A model generated the notes under the pieces. The model was given only the letters and a program-made list of their open reading frames with translations. It had not been told where the DNA came from and did no database searches. Shown piece by piece: positions 35,183 to 45,495 of a stretch of DNA of 64,000 bases; position 1 is the first letter of the stretch; every line of letters begins with the position of its first letter. Position numbers and translations under genes: made by a program. Location of the stretch: positions 1,113,137-1,177,136 of the forward strand of contig NZ_NPEG01000001.1 in NCBI RefSeq assembly GCF_002812045.1, read 5' to 3'. The stretch is from Leptospira haakeii (lineage in GTDB: Bacteria > Spirochaetota > Leptospiria > Leptospirales > Leptospiraceae).

Positions 35183-35403
35183 TTACTTTGCATAGATTAA
35201 AAGGAAATGAATTCGTTCTAAACGCCTCTCATATAGAATGTATCGAGGCCAATCCGGATACTACGATCACTTTGTCTAATGATAGAAAATATGTGGTCCA
35301 GGAAAGTATACCCGAAGTGATCGAAAAAATTTTGGAGTTCAAAAAACGAGTGCTGGTGTTTCCTTTGGGTTCCGCGCCGGATCAATTTAAGAGGGCAGAT
35401 TAA
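35179..35403 (+). CDS. flbD: FlbD-family flagellar protein
   Basis: A 74-residue protein starting with TTG 35179 inside the stop of the glycosyltransferase gene. MITLHRLKGNEFVLNASHIE and the ANPDTTITLSNDRKYVVQES block match the small FlbD family found upstream of motA in spirochaetes and Firmicutes. Its exact role in flagellar assembly is not established. motA follows after 6 bp. Confidence 0.88.
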   Translation: MITLHRLKGNEFVLNASHIECIEANPDTTITLSNDRKYVVQESIPEVIEKILEFKKRVLVFPLGSAPDQFKRAD

Positions 35404-35409
35404 ACTACA

Positions 35410-36192
<783 letters not shown>

Positions 36193-36213
36193 GATTTATT
36201 TCGGAAGAAGAAT

Positions 36214-37041
36214 ATGGCAAAACAGAAATGTCCAGAATGTATCCAGAATATTCCAGAGTACATGCTTACTTATGGAGACATGGTTACACTTCTTCTTTGC
36301 TTCTTCATTATGTTATACCGTACAGGTAAGACGAATGCGATAGAGATGCAGATCATTCTATCCGCGTTCAAGACCACTACTGGTTTTTTTGACGGTGGAC
36401 AAACTCTTTCCAAAGGAAAATTGGAAGAGATGGGGATGAATATAGAAAGTCTTCCATCCATGACTACTGGAAAGGCTCTTTCTAAGTCCAAGAAAACTGC
36501 CACAGAATTATTCAAACCTGAGATAGAAGCAGGGAAAGTGAGAGTCACTGAAGACGAAAGAGGTCTTGTGATCAGTTTAGTAGGAGCCGATTATTTTAAC
36601 CCAGGTTCTGCAATTTTACAGGAACCGATCAAGGGCACATTAAAAAAAGCCAGCGGACTCATTAAGGGACTCGAAAGATTCGTAAGGGTAGAAGGTCACT
36701 GCGACGCTGATGCAGTGTTGCCCGGCGCCAACCCGAGCAGGGAAGAAAGAACATACTTAAACAACTGGGATCTTGCAGGAGCAAGAGCGATCAACTCCAC
36801 GGATTATATCGTCGGAGTAGGAAAGTTGGATCCGAGTTGGTTCCAAGCTGTGAGTTTCGGATCTTATAGACCTTTGGTTGTGGAGAACCAGGGAACACCT
36901 GAAGCAAAAGCATTCAATAGAAGAATCGATATCGTAATTTTAACGGAAAAATCCACCAAACGAAGCGACTACGAATCCAATTTCGGCTTACCAAAAAGCC
37001 GCGTTCCAGGTTCAGAAACTTCCACCGAAAGTGGATTATAG
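36214..37041 (+). CDS. motB: Flagellar stator protein MotB
   Basis: A 275-residue protein. A cytoplasmic N-terminus with a C-x2-C pair (KCPECIQ) precedes the membrane helix MLTYGDMVTLLLCFFIMLY, whose aspartate (D in YGDM) is the proton-binding residue. The C-terminal OmpA-like peptidoglycan-binding domain runs from ~100, with RVEGHCDADAV and FNRRIDIVI. It anchors the stator to the cell wall. It starts 21 bp after motA. Compared with the usual NxxLSxxRA motif, the insertion ADAVLPGANPSREERTYLNN is longer. Confidence 0.95.
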   Translation: MAKQKCPECIQNIPEYMLTYGDMVTLLLCFFIMLYRTGKTNAIEMQIILSAFKTTTGFFDGGQTLSKGKLEEMGMNIESLPSMTTGKALSKSKKTATELFKPEIEAGKVRVTEDERGLVISLVGADYFNPGSAILQEPIKGTLKKASGLIKGLERFVRVEGHCDADAVLPGANPSREERTYLNNWDLAGARAINSTDYIVGVGKLDPSWFQAVSFGSYRPLVVENQGTPEAKAFNRRIDIVILTEKSTKRSDYESNFGLPKSRVPGSETSTESGL

Positions 37042-37062
37042 TAGAGTAAAAGGAGAATACCC

Positions 37063-37587
37063 ATGGGCGATCCCGAAATAGACGAGGAAGAAGGCGGTTT
37101 ACCCGCGGCGGATGCCGGCGCCGGCTCGTCTCCGCTCATCAAATGGCTGATCTATATTGCCGGTGCTGTATTCGGAATTATTATAGTTGTACTTGTTTCC
37201 ATGTTTGTTGCGAAACAGGCTGCGACTAGTACCTTCCGTGAAATGAAAAACGTAGCCTTAGTAAAACCTCCTCCGCCACTCATGACCTTCCAGTTCCAGG
37301 AAGAGTTCAGGATCAATACTGCGGATAAAGGTGAGACTCACTTTGTTAAGATGAAATTGTCTTTCGGAGTTGCAAGGGACGATGCTAAGATCACTGCGGA
37401 ACTTGCGGAAAGGATCGCTCAGATGAGAGACTTGGTAAACCTAATTATAGGAAGAAAAACCAAGGACGATCTCATCGATGTAGAAGATCAGTTGGATCTG
37501 AGAGAAGAAATAAAAGCTCAGATCAATCATATTCTCTCCGACGGAAAGATCCAAGAAGTTTACTTCACAGAATTTATCGTCAACTAA
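37063..37587 (+). CDS. fliL: Flagellar basal-body protein FliL
   Basis: A 174-residue single-pass protein. An acidic N-terminal tail (DEEEGGLPAADAGAG) is followed by a membrane helix (WLIYIAGAVFGIIIVVLVSMFVA) and a periplasmic FliL domain (FRINTADKGETHFVKMKLSF...DLREEIKAQINHIL, ending VYFTEFIVN). FliL rings stabilise the stator. AGGAG precedes the start. Its stop overlaps the kdsB start (TAATG). Confidence 0.93.
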   Translation: MGDPEIDEEEGGLPAADAGAGSSPLIKWLIYIAGAVFGIIIVVLVSMFVAKQAATSTFREMKNVALVKPPPPLMTFQFQEEFRINTADKGETHFVKMKLSFGVARDDAKITAELAERIAQMRDLVNLIIGRKTKDDLIDVEDQLDLREEIKAQINHILSDGKIQEVYFTEFIVN

Positions 37588-38330
37588 TGACAAAACCGAA
37601 AATCCTCGGGGTCATACCCGCAAGATATGGAAGTTCCCGATTTCCTGGTAAACCATTAGCCAAGATCGGGGATCTTCCTATGATCGCTTGGACATATAAG
37701 AATTCTTTAAAGTCTTCTCTTTTACATGATGTTGTAGTTGCTACTGACGACGAAAGGATCTTGCAAATCGTTTCCGAGAATGGTGGTAAGGCAGTAATGA
37801 CTTCTGCCGATCATCCTTCGGGAACGGATAGGATCAGAGAAGTTACACTCAAATATCCCGACTCCGGAATTATAATCAATATCCAAGGTGACGAACCCGG
37901 AATAGAATCTGAACTTATTGACGGAGTAGCAAAGCTTAAACTGGAAAGACCGGATTGGGCGATGAGCACCGCAGCGGTTCAATTAGAAGAAAACGAGATC
38001 CAAGATCCGAATAGGGTTAAGGTGGTCTTAGACAAAAATGGAAGAGCGTTATACTTCTCCCGTTCTGCCATCCCGAGCCAATTTAAAAAGACAGTACCTG
38101 CCTATAGACATCTGGGGATCTACGGATACGATAGAGACTTCTTACTCGGATATCCTGATCTTCCTCCAAGCGCTTTAGAAGAATCTGAATCACTAGAGCA
38201 ATTGAGAGCAATGGAAGCTGGACATTCTATAGGAGTGTATATAGCAAGTCGCGCAGCATTGAGCGTAGACACTCCTGAAGATCTGGAACTAGTAGTGGAA
38301 GATTTTAAGAAGAAGGGACTGATCCCTTAA
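37587..38330 (+). CDS. kdsB: 3-deoxy-manno-octulosonate cytidylyltransferase
   Basis: A 247-residue enzyme that activates Kdo with CTP to give CMP-Kdo for lipopolysaccharide core synthesis. The N-terminus ILGVIPARYGSSRFPGKPLA is the diagnostic nucleotidyltransferase loop; VVVATDDERI, NIQGDEPGI (metal aspartate) and HLGIYGYDRDFL follow the family order. It is coupled to fliL by a TAATG overlap, so it is expressed from the flagellar operon. Its stop codon shares TTAA with the convergent STAS gene. Confidence 0.96.
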   Translation: MTKPKILGVIPARYGSSRFPGKPLAKIGDLPMIAWTYKNSLKSSLLHDVVVATDDERILQIVSENGGKAVMTSADHPSGTDRIREVTLKYPDSGIIINIQGDEPGIESELIDGVAKLKLERPDWAMSTAAVQLEENEIQDPNRVKVVLDKNGRALYFSRSAIPSQFKKTVPAYRHLGIYGYDRDFLLGYPDLPPSALEESESLEQLRAMEAGHSIGVYIASRAALSVDTPEDLELVVEDFKKKGLIP

Positions 38331-38665
38331 CTGAGAGCTTCTTGCAGGGTGTTGTGGATTAAAACGAAATCCGTTAGACCAACTATATCCATTACTTTTC
38401 TGAAATGATCGTTTAGACCTGCAAATTCGATTTTGGAAGAAGATTCACTTGCTTTGGTGATCAAACTGATCAAGGTAGCAAGTCCTGCCGAATTGATGTA
38501 AGACGTTCCGTGGAAATTCAAAATTACCCTGGTCCTACGTTGTTCGGGGATAGATTGGTATTTTCCTAAAATTTCGTCATCCGCCTCGGAGGTAATTTCT
38601 CCAGAGATATGGATTACCGGGACATTAGGTTCAAGATCCACGTTTATTTTGAATTCGTCAGACAT
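38327..38665 (-). CDS. STAS-domain anti-sigma factor antagonist
   Basis: A 112-residue protein of STAS fold. VPVIHISGEITSEADDEILG is strand 1 and helix 1. RVILNFHGTSYINSAGLATLISL holds the phosphorylatable serine (NSAGL) conserved in SpoIIAA/RsbV-type antagonists. It probably releases a sigma factor by binding an anti-sigma kinase. No cognate kinase gene lies in the window. It overlaps the kdsB stop by 4 bp, tail to tail. Confidence 0.92.
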   Translation of the reverse strand: MSDEFKINVDLEPNVPVIHISGEITSEADDEILGKYQSIPEQRRTRVILNFHGTSYINSAGLATLISLITKASESSSKIEFAGLNDHFRKVMDIVGLTDFVLIHNTLQEALS

Positions 38666-38754
38666 CTGCCTTATTTAGCACAAAAGACCTTCCCTCTCGA
38701 AGACAGTCAATCCCGTTTCCTTGGAAAAACCGACCGCCTACTAGAAGTAATCCG

Positions 38755-38967
38755 TCAAACGTAGTGCTCTAGCTCCTCCGGAGAAAGTCTGTCGAAAATC
38801 TGGCCGCATTGGGAACATTGAAATGAAACTGTGGTAGGTTTGGAAGAAATCCCGAAAAGGATCAAAAACCAGGCCCAATTACCGTAAGTTTTCACCTCTC
38901 TGGAAAGAGGGGATTTTCTGTCCGTTCCGCAACTGTCGCAATGTGGTAAAGAAGAGGATTGGCTCAC
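38755..38967 (-). CDS. Small zinc-ribbon protein
   Basis: A 70-residue protein with two CxxC pairs (CDSCG at 10-14 and CSQCG at ~51-55) that should bind one zinc ion. A short hydrophobic stretch between them (WAWFLILFGIS) could sit at the membrane. The C-terminus is acidic. No family name can be given. Nothing is coupled to it. Confidence 0.65.
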   Translation of the reverse strand: MSQSSSLPHCDSCGTDRKSPLSREVKTYGNWAWFLILFGISSKPTTVSFQCSQCGQIFDRLSPEELEHYV

Positions 38968-39092
38968 AAAGCTAGGTTGAAATGGGGGTGGAAAACTTCC
39001 AGAAGAAAAGTCCGACCATAAAAACTATTCTGAAAAAACGGGGTCGAAATTCCTAAAAAATTTAGGAATTTCTAAATCCCAATTTTACTCAA

Positions 39093-42000
39093 TTACTGTC
39101 TGCGAATAACAAAAGCCGCACCACTTGCTGAAGTACTATTATCCGAACTTGCCCCAGTTCCATTCGTAACTGTGTTTAGATTCGAATCCTCGAAGACAGC
39201 CCCAATAACAATTGTGTCTCCGGAGACAGAAACGGATTCTCCAAATCTATCTAAGGTTTCTATATTCGGAGATTTTAGATATGCTTGCTGAGTCCAATTC
39301 GTTCCTGAGCGTACAAATACATATGCGGCTCCGGAGTCAGAGTAACTATTATTAGAACTTGCAGTCGTTCCATTTGTAATACTTGCTTGATTTGAGTCTT
39401 CGGCTGGGCTCCCAACCACAATTGTGTCTCCCGAAATGGAAACCGTATCTCCAAAGAAATCTCCCGGATCCATGTTTGACGGCTTAATATAAGATTGGAA
39501 GGACCAATTTGATCCGGAACGAGTGAACACGTAAACTGCTCCATATGGATCACTACCTAATACGGATGGAATTGTTCCTCCATTCACTATTTGACTTATC
39601 GCATTAAATTCAGTTGGAGCTCCGACTGCGATTGTATCTCCTGAAATAGCAACAGCATGGCCGAAATGATCCGTAGATTTTGCATTCGGAGCTTTTAGAT
39701 ACGCTTGTTGGGACCAAGTATTTCCAGATCTTACGTAAACGTAAGCAGCGCCGGAGTCAGTTAGACTATTATTTGAACTTGCAGTTGATCCGTTGGTAAT
39801 AGTTTTTTGATTCGAGTCTTCACCATAGGCTCCGACTACGATCGTGTCTCCAGAAATAGACACACTTGTTGCGTAAAAATCAAATGAATCTAGATTAGAA
39901 GAGGTTAAAGTTGCCTGGTGGGACCAAGTATTTCCCGATCTCACATAAACATAAGCCGGCCCAGGATTTGCTCCGACTACAATCGTATCACCGGAGATCG
40001 ATACAGAATATCCGAAATTATCATTCGCTGTCGCATCCGGAGCTTTTAGATATGCTTGTTGGGACCAAGTATTTCCGGATTTCACAAATACATATGCTGC
40101 ACCAGCGCTCGTCTTATCGTTATTCGAGCTTGCAGTAGGGCCGTTCGTAATTGTCTTGTCGCTCGAATCTTCTCCGTATGCACCGACTACTATTGTATTT
40201 CCCGAAATTGCAACGGATGCTCCGAAGTTATCGTTTGCTTCTGCATTTGGAGCTTTTAAATAAGCTTCTTGGCTCCAGCTATTTCCGGAACGAGTATAAA
40301 CATAAGCAGCTCCGGCATTTGGTGCAGAGTTATTCGAACTTGAACCGTTTCCGTTCGTAATTGTTGTTTGGTTCGAACTTTCGTAGTTTGTTCCTACCAC
40401 CATAATGTCTCCCGAAACAGCAATAGAATTACCGAAATAATCATTCAGATCCGAATTGGACGCTTTGATATAAGCCTCCTGTGCCCAATTGGTTCCGACA
40501 CTAATGGTAATTGTCGTTTGATAACTTCCTGCTGAATTAGATGCAGTAATTGTATAATTTGTCGGTCCTTGAGAAGTAGTTGGTGTTCCTGAAATCGAGC
40601 AATCAGAACTTAATCCTAAACCTTGTGGTAGATTAGGGCTAGAGGAGCAGTTATTTACAGTTCCCATTGTTTTTGGAAAGATAGGCATGATTTCATTGTT
40701 CTTTGTCATGCTTAGATAAGACTCAGAATAAATTATCTTTGGAGGACTTAGGTTTACCTCTATACTGATCGTAGTTTGAGTGCTACCTTTCGAGTTACCT
40801 GCAGTTACAGTATAAGTTACTGCAGATTGTGAGACCATTGGTGTACCAGAAATAGTACAATTCACGCTATTTATTCCTAAACCGTTTGGTAATGCAGGAC
40901 TGGTTCCGCAACTGGTAACAGTTCCTGTAACACTAGGTGAAATTGCAGATATCGTTGCGAATTGAGTAAAGGTAAATGGACTTCCCGAATAACTTAAGTT
41001 AGAAGGCGGATCAAGATTGATCGTAATTGTAATAACAGCCTGTGTACTACCAGCAGAGTTAGTCGCAGTAATCGTGTAATTTTTTGCAGTCTGAACTATT
41101 CCCGGAGTTCCTGAGATTGCACACGTTGTCGTATTTATTCCTAATCCGCTAGGAAGCGCAGGACTAATACTGCAGCTAGCAACTGTTCCTGTAACAGTAG
41201 GGGTAATCGTAGACATGGTCTGATTAAAAGAAAGTGTATATGGACTTCCGGAGTATACGATCGAAGGCGGAGCTAAGTTAACTCTCATAATGATCGAAGT
41301 TTGTGTACTTCCTACCGAGTTGCTTGCCGTAATTGTATAAGTAGAAGTTGATTGAGGAGTTGTCGGAGTTCCTGAGATCGCACAATTACTCGTATTAAGA
41401 GCTAAACCTGTAGGTAGATCTGGACTCGAAGTACAATTCGTAATAGTACCAGTATAGCTAGGAGTGATTGTTGATATGGTCGTATTTTGGGTAAGAGTGT
41501 AAGTGCCTGTCAGGTATTTTAGAGATCCTGGAGGGGCTATATTAACTGTAATAGTAATTGTTGCTTGCGTAGATCCACCAGAGTTGCTCGCAGTAACGGT
41601 GTAATTGGTCGCCGATTGTGTGTATACTGGAGTTCCTGAGATCGCACATGTATTAGCATTGAGAGCTAAACCTGAAGGTAAGCTAGGACTAACGCTGCAA
41701 TTTGTAATGGTTCCTGTTACGCTAGGTGTGATTTTCAAGATTGCAAGATTTTGAGTAAAAACATAAGGACTACCTGCATAATTCAGAGAGGAAGGTGCAG
41801 CTAGATTGATAGTGATTCCAATAATCGCCTGAGTGCTACCTGATGAGTTACTTGCAGTTATTGTAAAATTAGTGGATGCATATTCTACACTTGGAGTCCC
41901 TGAGATTGCGCATGTAGTAGAATTAATTCCTAAACCGGATGGAAGAGAAGGATTGGCAGTACAGCTAGTTACTGTTCCAGTAATAGTTGGTGTGACCGTC

Positions 42001-43010
42001 GAAATTGTAGCTCCTTTTGTAAAAACATAAGTACTACCTGCATAATTTAATGAAGATGGTGGCGCTACGTTGACTTGGATACTAATTTTGGTGCTGGTGT
42101 TGCCTACAGAGTTGCTCGCAGTAATAGTATAATTTGTTGGATTCTGAAGATCCGTCGGGTTACCGGAGATAGAACAATTATTTTGATCTATACTTAACCC
42201 GTTCGGAAGTCCCGGAAAAGATGTACAACTGGTAATTGTTCCTGAATAACTAGGGGTAAACGGAGTAATCGTTTCGAATTGAGTAAGTACGAAGGGACTA
42301 TTCGAATAATTGAGAGCAGAAGGCGCGGAAAGAGTTACTCGAATGTTAATCGAAGTCTGAGTGTTCCCATAGGAATTGCTCGCAGTAATAGTATAATCCG
42401 AAGGACTTTGTGAAGATACAGGTTTACCTGAAATTGCACATGTTTGCGGATGCAACGATAATCCGGAAGGTAGGGAAGGACTAGAAGTACAACCGGTTAC
42501 TGTCCCTGTTACAGTAGGACGTGCCTCTTGGAGTAAAACATTTTGACTAAAAGTAAAAGGAGCGTCATGATAATTGAGGGCGCTTGGCGGAAGATTATTT
42601 ACAGTAATATTTAATACTGTTTGTGAAGAACCGTAACTGTTGGTTGCAGTGATGGTATAATTTGCTGGTGATTTTATCCCAGAGGGAGTGCCCGAAATAC
42701 CGCAGCTATTGGTATCTAAAGTCATTCCCGTCGGTAGTTCTGGAGTGGCAGTACAATCTAAAAATCCATTTCCTCCAGTGATCAGTTCTATAGGATAAAT
42801 AGTTTCACTTAGAGAAAAGGTATAGGCTCCTTGCTGGTAACTGATTAAAGGAGCGCGATTTTCGGATGATCCGAATAAGAAACGGAATGATGTTAAAAGT
42901 TTGGAGATTGGAGAGCCTGAAGAACTTCCGCAGGCCTGAAAATTTAAAGATAATATGATAAGTAACAAAATATGAATTGTATTAAGTAGGATCTTTTTCG
43001 TGCAATTCAC
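39093..43010 (-). CDS. Giant lipoprotein: nine Ig-like repeats and a seven-blade FG-GAP propeller
   Basis: A 1305-residue protein. The signal peptide ends in a lipobox, FQAC (C27). From about residue 55 to 840 there are nine ~85-residue putative-Ig repeats, each with a central cysteine pair and the text LPSGL...C.ISGTP......YTITASNS.G. From about 845 to the end are seven FG-GAP-like blades (W.QQAYLKAPN...FG.SV.ISGDTIVVGAY.ED), the number that closes an integrin-alpha-type propeller. Likely a surface-exposed adhesin. The repeats are conserved enough at the DNA level to permit recombination-driven length change. Confidence 0.85.
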   Translation of the reverse strand: MNCTKKILLNTIHILLLIILSLNFQACGSSSGSPISKLLTSFRFLFGSSENRAPLISYQQGAYTFSLSETIYPIELITGGNGFLDCTATPELPTGMTLDTNSCGISGTPSGIKSPANYTITATNSYGSSQTVLNITVNNLPPSALNYHDAPFTFSQNVLLQEARPTVTGTVTGCTSSPSLPSGLSLHPQTCAISGKPVSSQSPSDYTITASNSYGNTQTSINIRVTLSAPSALNYSNSPFVLTQFETITPFTPSYSGTITSCTSFPGLPNGLSIDQNNCSISGNPTDLQNPTNYTITASNSVGNTSTKISIQVNVAPPSSLNYAGSTYVFTKGATISTVTPTITGTVTSCTANPSLPSGLGINSTTCAISGTPSVEYASTNFTITASNSSGSTQAIIGITINLAAPSSLNYAGSPYVFTQNLAILKITPSVTGTITNCSVSPSLPSGLALNANTCAISGTPVYTQSATNYTVTASNSGGSTQATITITVNIAPPGSLKYLTGTYTLTQNTTISTITPSYTGTITNCTSSPDLPTGLALNTSNCAISGTPTTPQSTSTYTITASNSVGSTQTSIIMRVNLAPPSIVYSGSPYTLSFNQTMSTITPTVTGTVASCSISPALPSGLGINTTTCAISGTPGIVQTAKNYTITATNSAGSTQAVITITINLDPPSNLSYSGSPFTFTQFATISAISPSVTGTVTSCGTSPALPNGLGINSVNCTISGTPMVSQSAVTYTVTAGNSKGSTQTTISIEVNLSPPKIIYSESYLSMTKNNEIMPIFPKTMGTVNNCSSSPNLPQGLGLSSDCSISGTPTTSQGPTNYTITASNSAGSYQTTITISVGTNWAQEAYIKASNSDLNDYFGNSIAVSGDIMVVGTNYESSNQTTITNGNGSSSNNSAPNAGAAYVYTRSGNSWSQEAYLKAPNAEANDNFGASVAISGNTIVVGAYGEDSSDKTITNGPTASSNNDKTSAGAAYVFVKSGNTWSQQAYLKAPDATANDNFGYSVSISGDTIVVGANPGPAYVYVRSGNTWSHQATLTSSNLDSFDFYATSVSISGDTIVVGAYGEDSNQKTITNGSTASSNNSLTDSGAAYVYVRSGNTWSQQAYLKAPNAKSTDHFGHAVAISGDTIAVGAPTEFNAISQIVNGGTIPSVLGSDPYGAVYVFTRSGSNWSFQSYIKPSNMDPGDFFGDTVSISGDTIVVGSPAEDSNQASITNGTTASSNNSYSDSGAAYVFVRSGTNWTQQAYLKSPNIETLDRFGESVSVSGDTIVIGAVFEDSNLNTVTNGTGASSDNSTSASGAAFVIRRQ

Positions 43011-43260
43011 TCTGTTTCTCCAACAATATGAAAGTTTTATAATAGCGAAAGGAATGGGCCAAAATATTCGAAAAGAAAGTTATTCGGTCATTTCTTCTGT
43101 AGAGATTTTGAAATAATCGGGCAAATTGTGTCAATTTTATAATATTTAGATATACTATAAGTCGAAACAATTAATAAGAAAAAACGAATAGAACATTCAT
43201 TTAATCTGCCCCAAATGGGATATGTGCGAAATTTTGAGGGATTTTAAAGGAGAGATTAGA

Positions 43261-43281
43261 GGATCCGAAAAAAATCGGACC
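43261..43281 (-). terminator. Hairpin after the cytochrome gene
   Basis: GGATCCGA and TCGGACC pair (one bulge) around AAAAAA, 16 bp downstream of the cytochrome stop on the minus strand. The trailing T-run is weak. Confidence 0.45.
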
Positions 43282-43296
43282 CCCTATATAGGAAAA

Positions 43297-43710
43297 TTAA
43301 TTTTGGTTTAGGTAGATTACGTATTTAGAAATCTTTTTAAGTTTTTCGTCACCTAAGAACTTGTAGGAAGTCATCACAGGATTGCTTGGAATTCCGTTGT
43401 TCAAAGTTTTCAAAATTCCCGCTTCTGTAGGACCATTTTTCCAATCACTAGCAGGTGCTTTGTAATTTCTTGGTTTTGGATTTAAGCTAGCCGCAGCTGC
43501 TCCGTCTCCAGCGCCAGTATCTCCGTGACATGCGTTACATCCGTTTTCAAGAAAAAGTTTTTTACCTTCTTCTATTTCAGGACTTAAAGTTGCTGCGCTT
43601 GCTACAGGTGCAGCTTCTTCTTTCGGCTTTTCTTTATCTCCGCAGTTCAATAGGAAGATGAGGGAGAGAATGGAAACAAAAAGGGAAATCAGGATTGCCC
43701 GAGTCTTCAT
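43297..43710 (-). CDS. Cytochrome c lipoprotein
   Basis: A 137-residue lipoprotein: signal peptide with LLNC (C23), an Ala/Pro/Glu-rich linker, then a class-I cytochrome c domain. C58-N-A-C61-H62 binds haem, GDGAAAASLNPKPRNY is the following loop, and NPVMTSYKFLGDEKLKKISKYVIYL supplies the methionine ligand and final helix. It probably carries electrons at the periplasmic face of a membrane. AGGAG precedes the start. Monocistronic, between the giant lipoprotein and the fabG operon. Confidence 0.9.
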   Translation of the reverse strand: MKTRAILISLFVSILSLIFLLNCGDKEKPKEEAAPVASAATLSPEIEEGKKLFLENGCNACHGDTGAGDGAAAASLNPKPRNYKAPASDWKNGPTEAGILKTLNNGIPSNPVMTSYKFLGDEKLKKISKYVIYLNQN

Positions 43711-43925
43711 GGATTACTCCTTTATATTGGTTCCAACTTTCTCATTGAGAAAGAGAAAGCAAAGAACTTTTTGTCACGGTATTGTCGGCGCGATATCCGC
43801 AAAGGATTTCGGGTAAAATGTAGAAGGTCCCGAAAATTGACTTTTGTCAAAACATCCGGAGATGATTCTTAATATCGATTTCTAAGAATGGAAAAGAATC
43901 GGACTTATTGGTTTTTTGTAAAACA

Positions 43926-43952
43926 AAAGCGGGGTAAGTCCCACCCCGCTTT
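43926..43952 (-). terminator. Terminator of the fabG-thiolase-DUF35 operon
   Basis: AAAGCGGGG and CCCCGCTTT form a perfect 9-bp stem around TAAGTCCCA. On the minus strand TTTTGTTTTAC follows. It lies 10 bp after the stop of the DUF35 gene. Confidence 0.85.
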
Positions 43953-43962
43953 CCTTTTTGAA

Positions 43963-44322
43963 TCAAGTGGGTTTAAAAATAAATCCCGTAGAAGTTTCTG
44001 TTCTATCAAAAAGAACCGGCATATCGATCGCAACTGATTCAGTGACCGGTTTGCCTTGGTATTCCCCTTCGATAATACTCATGGTTTTTGCGCCTTCTTC
44101 CAGCTCGATGACTGCAAGAACGTAAGGCGCTCTTGGAGCTAAATGTCCGAAACCAACATGAACCACTGTGTAAGTGTAAACTTTTCCTTTGCCTGAAAAA
44201 GTTTTAGCTTCCACATCATCGGATCCGCAACTCGTGCAAGAGACTACTGGATCAGTAGCTTCGAATCCACAGGACTTGCATTTTTTTCCGGTTAAAGAAT
44301 GAGCTTCCATAATTTCAGCCAT
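43963..44322 (-). CDS. Zn-ribbon OB-fold (DUF35) acyl-CoA-associated protein
   Basis: A 119-residue protein. The N-terminal rubredoxin-like ribbon has two CxxC pairs (CKSCGF and CTSCGS), followed by an OB fold (GKVYTYTVVHVGFGHLAPRAPYVLAVIELEEG). Such proteins form complexes with non-decarboxylating thiolases and bind acyl-CoA. Its start overlaps the thiolase stop by one base, consistent with a complex with that enzyme. Confidence 0.9.
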   Translation of the reverse strand: MAEIMEAHSLTGKKCKSCGFEATDPVVSCTSCGSDDVEAKTFSGKGKVYTYTVVHVGFGHLAPRAPYVLAVIELEEGAKTMSIIEGEYQGKPVTESVAIDMPVLFDRTETSTGFIFKPT

Positions 44323-45485
44323 TATTCCCCCCTCTGCAAAATATGCACTATACTAACTGCACCCGGGCCGCCTAAAACATGAGTTAAAGCGGTGCGAGCA
44401 TTTGCAACTTGTCGTTTTTCAGATTGGTCTCTGAGTTGGTAAGTCATTTCTACAACTTGCCCAACACCTGTAGCTCCTACTGGATGGCCTTTTGCTTTTA
44501 AACCACCTGAAGTATTTACAGGAAGTTTTCCGCCCAATCTAGTGTGCCCGTCTTTAGTGAATTGGCCACCTTTTCCTTTTTCTACAAAACCAAGATCTTC
44601 TATGTTGATGATCTCGGTAATGGTGAAACAGTCATGGCATTCCAGAACATCGATGTCCTTTCTTTCCACGCCGGCCATTTTAAAAGCTTCAGTAGCAGCT
44701 TGCACGGAAGCGGGGAAGCTTAGTGAATCTTTCTTAAGAGCCACGTTGAAATAATCTCCGCCGATCCCGGAACCTTTCACAACAACATAGTCCTTACGAA
44801 CTGACTTTGCTTTTTCTTTTGTAGTGATTACGACTGCCGCAGAAGCATCCGTAACCAAAGAAACATCATGAAAACCGAATGGAGTGGTTACCATTCTCGC
44901 TCTCATGATATTATTGAAAGAAATCTCTTTTTGTTTATGAGCAAATGGATTTAAGCTACCGTGGAAATAGTTTTTTTCAGCAACAGTTGCCAACATTTCC
45001 TTAGTGGTACCGAACTCATGCATATGACGGATCGCATTTAATGCAAAACCGGAAGGACCGGAAATACAATATCCACCTTCTACATCCTGATCTTGGCCCC
45101 TTGCTACTATTTCCATAGTAGTTTCCGGATCTAAACCGTTCATTTTTTCCACGCCTAGAACTAAAACCGTATCGTATAGACCGGATGCAACCGCAAGAAC
45201 GCCTTGTCTCATTGCGATCCCACCGGAAGCACAAGCTCCCTCTGTACGAATTGCAGGACGATCGCCTAATCCAAGTAAGTTGGCTGCATAAGAGCCCATT
45301 GTGTTCTGAGCGTTAAATTCATTACCTGCGTAGTTCCCAACATAAACAGCTTGGATTTCCTTTCTGTCTATGCCGGAGTCTTTGATCGCTCCGTTACCTG
45401 CTTCAGTAACTAGATCACGAAGAGTTCTGTCTTTATGATTACCGTGGACTGTTTCGTAAGCCCCGATGATTGCTACTTCTCTCAT
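44322..45485 (-). CDS. Thiolase-domain acetyl-CoA acetyltransferase (SCP2-like)
   Basis: A 387-residue thiolase. AIRTEGACASGGIAMRQGV contains the active cysteine. LECHDCFTITEI is the SCP2/'lipid-transfer' type replacement of the usual GHPxGATG-partner loop, and SGGLKAKGHPVGATGVGQVVEM supplies the catalytic histidine. This subgroup, paired with a DUF35 protein, acts in beta-oxidation-like or sterol/aromatic chain degradation. It lies between fabG and the DUF35 gene, 10 bp after fabG. Confidence 0.92.
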   Translation of the reverse strand: MREVAIIGAYETVHGNHKDRTLRDLVTEAGNGAIKDSGIDRKEIQAVYVGNYAGNEFNAQNTMGSYAANLLGLGDRPAIRTEGACASGGIAMRQGVLAVASGLYDTVLVLGVEKMNGLDPETTMEIVARGQDQDVEGGYCISGPSGFALNAIRHMHEFGTTKEMLATVAEKNYFHGSLNPFAHKQKEISFNNIMRARMVTTPFGFHDVSLVTDASAAVVITTKEKAKSVRKDYVVVKGSGIGGDYFNVALKKDSLSFPASVQAATEAFKMAGVERKDIDVLECHDCFTITEIINIEDLGFVEKGKGGQFTKDGHTRLGGKLPVNTSGGLKAKGHPVGATGVGQVVEMTYQLRDQSEKRQVANARTALTHVLGGPGAVSIVHILQRGE

Positions 45486-45495
45486 GATTAACTCC

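Noticed and set aside
39500..42800. Regularly spaced repeats suggesting a CRISPR-like array
   Set aside because: The ~255-bp period is the Ig-like protein repeat; the units are coding, diverged and have no short identical repeats with unique spacers.
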